A stretch of DNA of 64,000 nt, from the NCBI RefSeq assembly GCF_910589235.1, contig NC_060966.1, forward strand, positions 372,001 to 436,000, in the 5' to 3' direction. Shown piece by piece: positions 53,791-64,000 of this stretch. The position numbers and the translations under genes were made by a program. The notes below the pieces were generated by a model that did no database searches, was not told the origin of the DNA, and saw nothing but the letters and a program-made list of their open reading frames with translations. Each line of letters starts with the position of its first letter. The stretch's first letter is position 1. Source of the stretch: Vespa crabro. Taxonomy: Eukaryota > Arthropoda > Insecta > Hymenoptera > Vespidae.

Positions 53791-56700
53791 TTGCATTTCA
53801 TAAGATCAAACATCTATTTTATATTGGAATCAAAGTTTTTAACATTCTTTCATATCGTATATACGATTTTTCGCTCATATACGCGTATCGTCGAAAAACG
53901 AAAACTTGAAATCTCGTTCAATTTCAATGATTTTATATTCTATCGATGCAGAATAAAGAATATAACAAGAATATAACGTTTTTACTATGTTTAAATACGC
54001 GTTTTCATATGATAATTGTCGAAAAACGTAATCGACATACGCGAATTTCGGTATATGCGAAGATAAAATCGTGAAATCTTTAATAATACTTGTGCCACAG
54101 TTAGAAAAATGTTACCAATCGATTCAGAACATTGCATTTCATAAGATCAAACATCTATTTTATATTGGAATCAAAGTTTTTAACATTCTTTCATATCGTA
54201 TATACGATTTTTCGCTCATATACGCGTATCGTCGAAAAACGAAAACTTGAAATCTCGTTCAATTTCAATGATTTTATATTCTATCGATGCAGAATAAAGA
54301 ATATAACAAGAATATAACGTTTTTACTATGTTTAAATACGCGTTTTCATATGATAATTGTCGAAAAACGTAATCGACATACGCGAATTTCGGTATATGCG
54401 AAGATAAAATCGTGAAATCTTTAATAATACTTGTGCCACAGTTAGAAAAATGTTACCAATCGATTCAGAACATTGCATTTCATAAGATCAAACATCTATT
54501 TTATATTGGAATCAAAGTTTTTAACATTCTTTCATATCGTATATACGATTTTTCGCTCATATACGCGTATCGTCGAAAAACGAAAACTTGAAATCTCGTT
54601 CAATTTCAATGATTTTATATTCTATCGATGCAGAATAAAGAATATAACAAGAATATAACGTTTTTACTATGTTTAAATACGCGTTTTCATATGATAATTG
54701 TCGAAAAACGTAATCGACATACGCGAATTTCGGTATATGCGAAGATAAAATCGTGAAATCTTTAATAATACTTGTGCCACAGTTAGAAAAATGTTACCAA
54801 TCGATTCAGAACATTGCATTTCATAAGATCAAACATCTATTTTATATTGGAATCAAAGTTTTTAACATTCTTTCATATCGTATATACGATTTTTCGCTCA
54901 TATACGCGTATCGTCGAAAAACGAAAACTTGAAATCTCGTTCAATTTCAATGATTTTATATTCTATCGATGCAGAATAAAGAATATAACAAGAATATAAC
55001 GTTTTTACTATGTTTAAATACGCGTTTTCATATGATAATTGTCGAAAAACGTAATCGACATACGCGAATTTCGGTATATGCGAAGATAAAATCGTGAAAT
55101 CTTTAATAATACTTGTGCCACAGTTAGAAAAATGTTACCAATCGATTCAGAACATTGCATTTCATAAGATCAAACATCTATTTTATATTGGAATCAAAGT
55201 TTTTAACATTCTTTCATATCGTATATACGATTTTTCGCTCATATACGCGTATCGTCGAAAAACGAAAACTTGAAATCTCGTTCAATTTCAATGATTTTAT
55301 ATTCTATCGATGCAGAATAAAGAATATAACAAGAATATAACGTTTTTACTATGTTTAAATACGCGTTTTCATATGATAATTGTCGAAAAACGTAATCGAC
55401 ATACGCGAATTTCGGTATATGCGAAGATAAAATCGTGAAATCTTTAATAATACTTGTGCCACAGTTAGAAAAATGTTACCAATCGATTCAGAACATTGCA
55501 TTTCATAAGATCAAACATCTATTTTATATTGGAATCAAAGTTTTTAACATTCTTTCATATCGTATATACGATTTTTCGCTCATATACGCGTATCGTCGAA
55601 AAACGAAAACTTGAAATCTCGTTCAATTTCAATGATTTTATATTCTATCGATGCAGAATAAAGAATATAACAAGAATATAACGTTTTTACTATGTTTAAA
55701 TACGCGTTTTCATATGATAATTGTCGAAAAACGTAATCGACATACGCGAATTTCGGTATATGCGAAGATAAAATCGTGAAATCTTTAATAATACTTGTGC
55801 CACAGTTAGAAAAATGTTACCAATCGATTCAGAACATTGCATTTCATAAGATCAAACATCTATTTTATATTGGAATCAAAGTTTTTAACATTCTTTCATA
55901 TCGTATATACGATTTTTCGCTCATATACGCGTATCGTCGAAAAACGAAAACTTGAAATCTCGTTCAATTTCAATGATTTTATATTCTATCGATGCAGAAT
56001 AAAGAATATAACAAGAATATAACGTTTTTACTATGTTTAAATACGCGTTTTCATATGATAATTGTCGAAAAACGTAATCGACATACGCGAATTTCGGTAT
56101 ATGCGAAGATAAAATCGTGAAATCTTTAATAATACTTGTGCCACAGTTAGAAAAATGTTACCAATCGATTCAGAACATTGCATTTCATAAGATCAAACAT
56201 CTATTTTATATTGGAATCAAAGTTTTTAACATTCTTTCATATCGTATATACGATTTTTCGCTCATATACGCGTATCGTCGAAAAACGAAAACTTGAAATC
56301 TCGTTCAATTTCAATGATTTTATATTCTATCGATGCAGAATAAAGAATATAACAAGAATATAACGTTTTTACTATGTTTAAATACGCGTTTTCATATGAT
56401 AATTGTCGAAAAACGTAATCGACATACGCGAATTTCGGTATATGCGAAGATAAAATCGTGAAATCTTTAATAATACTTGTGCCACAGTTAGAAAAATGTT
56501 ACCAATCGATTCAGAACATTGCATTTCATAAGATCAAACATCTATTTTATATTGGAATCAAAGTTTTTAACATTCTTTCATATCGTATATACGATTTTTC
56601 GCTCATATACGCGTATCGTCGAAAAACGAAAACTTGAAATCTCGTTCAATTTCAATGATTTTATATTCTATCGATGCAGAATAAAGAATATAACAAGAAT

Positions 56701-58223
56701 ATAACGTTTTTACTATGTTTAAATACGCGTTTTCATATGATAATTGTCGAAAAACGTAATCGACATACGCGAATTTCGGTATATGCGAAGATAAAATCGT
56801 GAAATCTTTAATAATACTTGTGCCACAGTTAGAAAAATGTTACCAATCGATTCAGAACATTGCATTTCATAAGATCAAACATCTATTTTATATTGGAATC
56901 AAAGTTTTTAACATTCTTTCATATCGTATATACGATTTTTCGCTCATATACGCGTATCGTCGAAAAACGAAAACTTGAAATCTCGTTCAATTTCAATGAT
57001 TTTATATTCTATCGATGCAGAATAAAGAATATAACAAGAATATAACGTTTTTACTATGTTTAAATACGCGTTTTCATATGATAATTGTCGAAAAACGTAA
57101 TCGACATACGCGAATTTCGGTATATGCGAAGATAAAATCGTGAAATCTTTAATAATACTTGTGCCACAGTTAGAAAAATGTTACCAATCGATTCAGAACA
57201 TTGCATTTCATAAGATCAAACATCTATTTTATATTGGAATCAAAGTTTTTAACATTCTTTCATATCGTATATACGATTTTTCGCTCATATACGCGTATCG
57301 TCGAAAAACGAAAACTTGAAATCTCGTTCAATTTCAATGATTTTATATTCTATCGATGCAGAATAAAGAATATAACAAGAATATAACGTTTTTACTATGT
57401 TTAAATACGCGTTTTCATATGATAATTGTCGAAAAACGTAATCGACATACGCGAATTTCGGTATATGCGAAGATAAAATCGTGAAATCTTTAATAATACT
57501 TGTGCCACAGTTAGAAAAATGTTACCAATCGATTCAGAACATTGCATTTCATAAGATCAAACATCTATTTTATATTGGAATCAAAGTTTTTAACATTCTT
57601 TCATATCGTATATACGATTTTTCGCTCATATACGCGTATCGTCGAAAAACGAAAACTTGAAATCTCGTTCAATTTCAATGATTTTATATTCTATCGATGC
57701 AGAATAAAGAATATAACAAGAATATAACGTTTTTACTATGTTTAAATACGCGTTTTCATATGATAATTGTCGAAAAACGTAATCGACATACGCGAATTTC
57801 GGTATATGCGAAGATAAAATCGTGAAATCTTTAATAATACTTGTGCCACAGTTAGAAAAATGTTACCAATCGATTCAGAACATTGCATTTCATAAGATCA
57901 AACATCTATTTTATATTGGAATCAAAGTTTTTAACATTCTTTCATATCGTATATACGATTTTTCGCTCATATACGCGTATCGTCGAAAAACGAAAACTTG
58001 AAATCTCGTTCAATTTCAATGATTTTATATTCTATCGATGCAGAATAAAGAATATAACAAGAATATAACGTTTTTACTATGTTTAAATACGCGTTTTCAT
58101 ATGATAATTGTCGAAAAACGTAATCGACATACGCGAATTTCGGTATATGCGAAGATAAAATCGTGAAATCTTTAATAATACTTGTGCCACAGTTAGAAAA
58201 ATGTTACCAATCGATTCAGAACA
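53791..58223 (+). repeat. About 13 consecutive identical monomers
   Basis: Reading every line between 53,700 and 58,330 I found no departure from the 341-bp consensus. Elsewhere most monomers carry at least one change. This is the most homogenised part of the window. Recent amplification or conversion is the natural reading. An assembly that wrongly repeated or collapsed identical units would look the same. Confidence 0.8.
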
Positions 58224-61200
58224 TTGCATTTCATAAGATCAAACATCTATTTTATATTGGAATCAAAGTTTTTAACATTCTTTCATATCGTATATACGAT
58301 TTTTCGCTCATATACGCGTATCGTCGAAAAACGAAATCTTGAAATCTCGTTCAATTTCAATGATTTTATATTCTATCGATGCAGAATAAAGAATATAACA
58401 AGAATATAACGTTTTTACTATGTTTAAATACGCGTTTTCATATGATAATTGTCGAAAAACGTAATCGACATACGCGAATTTCGGTATATGCGAAGATAAA
58501 ATCGTGAAATCTTTAATAATACTTGTGCCACAGTTAGAAAAATGTTACCAATCGATTCAGAACATTGCATTTCATAAGATCAAACATCTATTTTATATTG
58601 GAATCAAAGTTTTTAACATTCTTTCATATCGTATATACGATTTTTCGCTCATATACGCGTATCGTCGAAAAACGAAAACTTGAAATCTCGTTCAATTTCA
58701 ATGATTTTATATTCTATCGATGCAGAATAAAGAATATAACAAGAATATAACGTTTTTACTATGTTTAAATACGCGTTTTCATATGATAATTGTCGAAAAA
58801 CGTAATCGACATACGCGAATTTCGGTATATGCGAAGATAAAATCGTGAAATCTTTAATAATACTTGTGCCACAGTTAGAAAAATGTTACCAATCGATTCA
58901 GAACATTGCATTTCATAAGATCAAACATCTATTTTATATTGGAATCAAAGTTTTTAACATTCTTTCATATCGTATATACGATTTTTCGCTCATATACGCG
59001 TATCGTCGAAAAACGAAAACTTGAAATCTCGTTCAATTTCAATGATTTTATATTCTATCGATGCAGAATAAAGAATATAACAAGAATATAACGTTTTTAC
59101 TATGTTTAAATACGCGTTTTCATATGATAATTGTCGAAAAACGTAATCGACATACGCGAATTTCGGTATATGCGAAGATAAAATCGTGAAATCTTTAATA
59201 ATACTTGTGCCACAGTTAGAAAAATGTTACCAATCGATTCAGAACATTGCATTTCATAAGATCAAACATCTATTTTATATTGGAATCAAAGTTTTTACAT
59301 TCTTTCATATCGTATATACGATTTTTCGCTCATATACGCGTATCGTCGAAAAACGAAAACTTGAAATCTCGTTCAATTTCAATGATTTTATATTCTATCG
59401 ATGCAGAATAAAGAATATAACAAGAATATAACGTTTTTACTATGTTTAAATACGCGTTTTCTTATGATAATTGTCGAAAAACGTAATCGACATACGCGAA
59501 TTTCGGTATATGCGAAGATAAAATCGTGAAATCTTTAATAATACTTGTGCCACAGTTAGAAAAATGTTACCAATCGATTCAGAACATTGCATTTCATAAG
59601 ATCAAACATCTATTTTATATTGGAATCACAGTTTTTAACATTCTTTCATATCGTATATACGATTTTTCGCTCATATACGCGTATCGTCGAAAAACGAAAA
59701 CTTGAAATCTCGTTCAATTTCAATGATTTTATATTCTATCGATGCAGAATAAAGAATATAACAAGAATATAACGTTTTTACTATGTTTAAATACGCGTTT
59801 TCATATGATAATTGTCGAAAAACGTAATCGACATACGCGAATTTCGGTATATGCGAAGATAAAATCGTGAAATCTTTAATAATACTTGTGCCACAGTTAG
59901 AAAAATGTTACCAATCGATTCAGAACATTGCATTTCATAAGATCAAACATCTATTTTATATTGGAATCAAAGTTTTTAACATTCTTTCATATCGTATATA
60001 CGATTTTTCGCTCATATACGCGTATCGTCGAAAAACGAAAACTTGAAATCTCGTTCAATTTCAATGATTTTATATTCTATCGATGCAGAATAAAGAATAT
60101 AACAAGAATATAACGTTTTTACTATGTTTAAATACGCGTTTTCATATGATAATTGTCGAAAAACGTAATCGACATACGCGAATTTCGGTATATGCGAAGA
60201 TAAAATCGTGAAATCTTTAATAATACTTGTGCCACAGTTAGAAAAATGTTACCAATCGATTCAGAACATTGCATTTCATAAGATCAAACATCTATTTTAT
60301 ATTGGAATCAAAGTTTTTAACATTCTTTCATATCGTATATACGATTTTTCGCTCATATACGCGTATCGTCGAAAAACGAAAACTTGAAATCTCGTTCAAT
60401 TTCAATGATTTTATATTCTATCGATGCAGAATAAAGAATATAAAAAGAATATAACGTTTTTACTATGTTTAAATACGCGTTTTCATATGATAATTGTCGA
60501 AAAACGTAATCGACATACGCGAATTTCGGTATATGCGAAGATAAAATCGTGAAATCTTTAATAATACTTGTGCCACAGTTAGAAAAATGTTACCAATCGA
60601 TTCAGAACATTGCATTTCATAAGATCAAACATCTATTTTATATTGGAATCAAAGTTTTTAACATTCTTTCATATCGTATATACGATTTTTCGCTCATATA
60701 CGCGTATCGTCGAAAAACGAAAACTTGATATCTCGTTCAATTTCAATGATTTTATATTCTATCGATGCAGAATAAAGAATATAACAAGAATATAACGTTT
60801 TTACTATGTTTAAATACGCGTTTTCATATGATAATTGTCGAAAAGCGTAATCGACATACGCGAATTTCGGTATATGCGAAGATAAAATCGTGAAATCTTT
60901 AATAATACTTGTGCCACAGTTAGAAAAATGTTACCAATCGATTCAGAACATTGCATTTCATAAGATCAAACATCTATTTTATATTGGAATCAAAGTTTTT
61001 AACATTCTTTCATATCGTATATACGATTTTTCGCTCATATACGCGTATCGTCGAAAAACGAAAACTTGAAATCTCGTTCAATTTCAATGATTTTATATTC
61101 TATCGATGCAGAATAAAGAATATAACAAGAATATAACGTTTTTACTATGTTTAAATACGCGTTTTCATATGATAATTGTCGAAAAACGTAATCGACATAC

Positions 61201-64000
61201 GCGAATTTCGGTATATGCGAAGATAAAATCGTGAAATCTTTAATAATACTTGTGCCACAGTTAGAAAAATGTTACCAATCGATTCAGAACATTGCATTTC
61301 ATAAGATCAAACATCTATTTTATATTGGAATCAAAGTTTTTAACATTCTTTCATATCGTATATACGATTTTTCGCTCATATACGCGTATCGTCGAAAAAC
61401 GAAAACTTGAAATCTCGTTCAATTTCAATGATTTTATATTCTATCGATGCAGAATAAAGAATATAACAAGAATATAACGTTTTTACTATGTTTAAATACG
61501 CGTTTTCATATGATAATTGTCGAAAAACGTAATCGACATACGCGAATTTCGGTATATGCGAAGATAAAATCGTGAAATCTTTAATAATACTTGTGCCACA
61601 GTTAGAAAAATGTTACCAATCGATTCAGAACATTGCATTTCATAAGATCAAACATCTATTTTATATTGGAATCAAAGTTTTTAACATTCTTTCATATCGT
61701 ATATACGATTTTTCGCTCATATACGCGTATCGTCGAAAAACGAAAACTTGAAATCTCGTTCAATTTCAATGATTTTATATTCTATCGATGCAGAATAAAG
61801 AATATAACAAGAATATAACGTTTTTACTATGTTTAAATACGCGTTTTCATATGATAATTATCGAAAAACGTAATCGACATACGCGAATTTCGGTATATGC
61901 GAAGATAAAATCGTGAAATCTTTAATAATACTTGTGCCACAGTTAGAAAAATGTTACCAATCGATTCAGAACATTGCATTTCATAAGATCAAACATCTAT
62001 TTTATATTGGAATCAAAGTTTTTAACATTCTTTCATATCGTATATACGATTTTTCGCTCATATACGCGTATCGTCGAAAAACGAAAACTTGAAATCTCGT
62101 TCAATTTCAATGATTTTATATTCTATCGATGCAGAATAAAGAATATAACAAGAATATAACGTTTTTACTATGTTTAAATACGCGTTTTCATATGATAATT
62201 GTCGAAAAACCTAATCGACATACGCGAATTTCGGTATATGCGAAGATAAAATCGTGAAATCTTTAATAATACTTGTGCCACAGTTAGAAAAATGTTACCA
62301 ATCGATTCAGAACATTGCATTTCATAAGATCAAACATCTATTTTATATTGGAATCAAAGTTTTTAACATTCTTTCATATCGTATATACGATTTTTCGCTC
62401 ATATACGCGTATCGTCGAAAAACGAAAACTTGAAATCTCGTTCAATTTCAATGATTTTATATTCTATCGATGCAGAATAAAGAATATAACAAGAATATAA
62501 CGTTTTTACTATGTTTAAATACGCGTTTTCATATGATAATTGTCGAAAAACGTAATCGACATACGCGAATTTCGGTATATGCGAAGATAAAATCGTGAAA
62601 TCTTTAATAATACTTGTGCCACAGTTAGAAAAATGTTACCAATCGATTCAGAACATTGCATTTCATAAGATCAAACATCTATTTTATATTGGAATCAAAG
62701 TTTTTAACATTCTTTCATATCGTATATACGATTTTTCGCTCATATACGCGTATCGTCGAAAAACGAAAACTTGAAATCTCGTTCAATTTCAATGATTTTA
62801 TATTCTATCGATGCAGAATAAAGAATATAACAAGAATATAACGTTTTTACTATGTTTAAATACGCGTTTTCATATGATAATTTTCGAAAAACCTAATCGA
62901 CATACGCGAATTTCGGTATATGCGAAGATAAAATCGTGAAATCTTTAATAATACTTGTGCCACAGTTAGAAAAATGTTACCAATCGATTCAGAACATTGC
63001 ATTTCATAAGATCAAACATCTATTTTATATTGGAATCAAAGTTTTTAACATTCTTTCATATCGTATATACGATTTTTCGCTCATATACGCGTATCGTCGA
63101 AAAACGAAAACTTGAAATCTCGTTCAATTTCAATGATTTTATATTCTATCGATGCAGAATAAAGAATATAACAAGAATATAACGTTTTTACTATGTTTAA
63201 ATACGCGTTTTCATATGATAATTGTCGAAAAACGTAATCGACATACGCGAATTTCGGTATATGCGAAGATAAAATCGTGAAATCTTTAATAATACTTGTG
63301 CCACAGTTAGAAAAATGTTACCAATCGATTCAGAACATTGCATTTCATAAGATCAAACATCTATTTTATATTGGAATCAAAGTTTTTAACATTCTTTCAT
63401 ATCGTATATACGATTTTTCGCTCATATACGCGTATCGTCGAAAAACGAAAACTTGAAATCTCGTTCAATTTCAATGATTTTATATTCTATCGATGCAGAA
63501 TAAAGAATATAACAAGAATATAACGTTTTTACTATGTTTAAATACGCGTTTTCATATGATAATTGTCGAAAAACGTAATCGACATACGCGAATTTCGGTA
63601 TATGCGAAGATAAAATCGTGAAATCTTTAATAATACTTGTGCCACAGTTAGAAAAATGTTACCAATCGATTCAGAACATTGCATTTCATAAGATCAAACA
63701 TCTATTTTATATTGGAATCAAAGTTTTTAACATTCTTTCATATCGTATATACGATTTTTCGCTCATATACGCGTATCGTCGAAAAACTAAAACTTGAAAT
63801 CTCGTTCAATTTCAATGATTTTATATTCTATCGATGCAGAATAAAGAATATAACAAGAATATAACGTTTTTACTATGTTTAAATACGCGTTTTCATATGA
63901 TAATTGTCGAAAAACGTAATCGACATACGCGAATTTCGGTATATGCGAAGATAAAATCGTGAAATCTTTAATAATACTTGTGCCACAGTTAGAAAAATGT
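58224..64000 (+). repeat. Homogeneous right end with private changes
   Basis: Units are consensus-like, with at most one or two changes each: GAAATCTTGAAATC near 58335, TTTTCTTATG near 59457, AATCACAG near 59624, TAAAAAGAAT near 60441, CTTGATATC near 60725, CGAAAAGCG near 60839, AATTATCG near 61856, AACCTAATCG near 62209 and 62890, ATTTTCG near 62880, AAACTAAAAC near 63784. Only AACCTAATCG recurs, two units apart. The final monomer is cut by the window edge. Confidence 0.85.
59297..59297 (+). other. 1-bp deletion (TTTTTAACA to TTTTTACA)
   Basis: GTTTTTACATTC replaces GTTTTTAACATTC. It shortens this unit to 340 bp and fuses two frames into an 81-codon spurious ORF. It is one of only three indels in 64 kb and lies in an otherwise perfect neighbourhood. 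Confidence 0.9.

Larger units (their letters stand above)
1..64000 (+). repeat. 341-bp satellite tandem array, about 187.7 monomers
   Basis: The same 341-bp unit recurs head to tail over the whole window. The landmark TTGCATTTCATA falls at 255, 596, 937 and so on to 63679. That is 186 intervals, and 63,424 bp equals 186 x 341 minus 2, the 2 bp being two single-base deletions. All units share one orientation. Most differ from the consensus by zero to a few substitutions. No transposon, inversion or unique spacer interrupts it. Arrays like this are typical of eukaryotic centromeric or pericentromeric heterochromatin; placing it at a centromere is inference. I do not recognise the family. GC is about 29% and CpG is about three times expectation. 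Both array ends lie outside the window. Confidence 0.98.

Noticed and set aside
59186..59431. 81-codon plus-strand frame
   Set aside because: Created by the single-base deletion at 59297, with a GTG start. The similar 81-codon frame at 27474 has the same cause.
255..63864. A 61-codon open frame repeated once per monomer, as if a tandem gene family
   Set aside because: It starts at TTG, not ATG. It is stopped in about 22 of 187 units by TGA, TAA or TAG changes (for example 4347, 6052, 11508, 33331, 37082, 49699). 341 is not a multiple of 3, and it has no upstream signal. Its conservation is simply that of the satellite.
1..64000. CRISPR array
   Set aside because: The 341-bp period has no division into short constant repeats and variable spacers; the whole period is conserved.
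1..64000. Alpha-satellite dimer (2 x 171 = 342 bp)
   Set aside because: Length is close, but the sequence has no alpha-satellite features that I recognise, and CpG content is far too high for primate satellite.
1..64000. Embedded transposons, telomere repeats, rRNA or tRNA genes
   Set aside because: The landmark phase never breaks by more than 1 bp after the first unit, so there is no room for an insertion. No TTAGG-type or other simple-repeat tract is present.

Overview
The window is one uninterrupted head-to-tail satellite DNA array. A 341-bp monomer repeats about 187.7 times from the first base to the last, always in the same orientation. I see no unique sequence, transposon, inversion, RNA gene, CRISPR array or credible protein-coding gene. 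I also see no new gene system; what is worth reading is the organisation of the satellite itself.

Organism: an array of this size, with higher-order duplications, points to a eukaryotic centromeric or pericentromeric (or other heterochromatic) block from a long-read assembly. By hand count on one consensus monomer (671-1011), GC is about 29% (52 C, 46 G). There are 22 CpG where about 7 are expected, and about 8 GpC, so CpG observed/expected is near 3. That argues against a heavily CpG-methylated genome such as a vertebrate or most plants. It would suit an arthropod, for example a hymenopteran, but I do not recognise the satellite and cannot name the taxon.

Layout (units counted by the position of TTGCATTTCATA, unit 0 at 255). 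(1) 1-595: two atypical units; the leftmost is only 330 bp. (2) 596-2982: seven near-consensus units. (3) 2983-16281: a mosaic of variant units with local duplications of 6 and 4 units, and the first copy of a segment repeated 31 units (10,571 bp) downstream. (4) 16282-18327: six almost identical units. (5) 18328-22760: the second copy of the 31-unit-spaced segment. (6) 22761-32307: a 14-unit block duplicated in tandem (period 4,773 bp). (7) 32308-43805: a 5-unit higher-order repeat nested in a second 14-unit tandem duplication (period 4,774 bp). (8) 43806-53790: 3-unit and 13-unit duplications among scattered single variants. (9) 53791-64000: the most homogeneous part, including about 13 consecutive monomers with no difference that I could find, then units with one private change each.

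Length is very stable. I found only three indels: 11 bp in the leftmost unit, and two 1-bp contractions of A runs at about 27,508 and 59,297. All other variation is base substitution, and linked substitutions travel as haplotype blocks, as expected from unequal exchange and gene conversion. The recurrent 61-codon open frame starts at TTG, is stopped in about 22 of 187 units, and 341 is not a multiple of 3, so it is not a gene.
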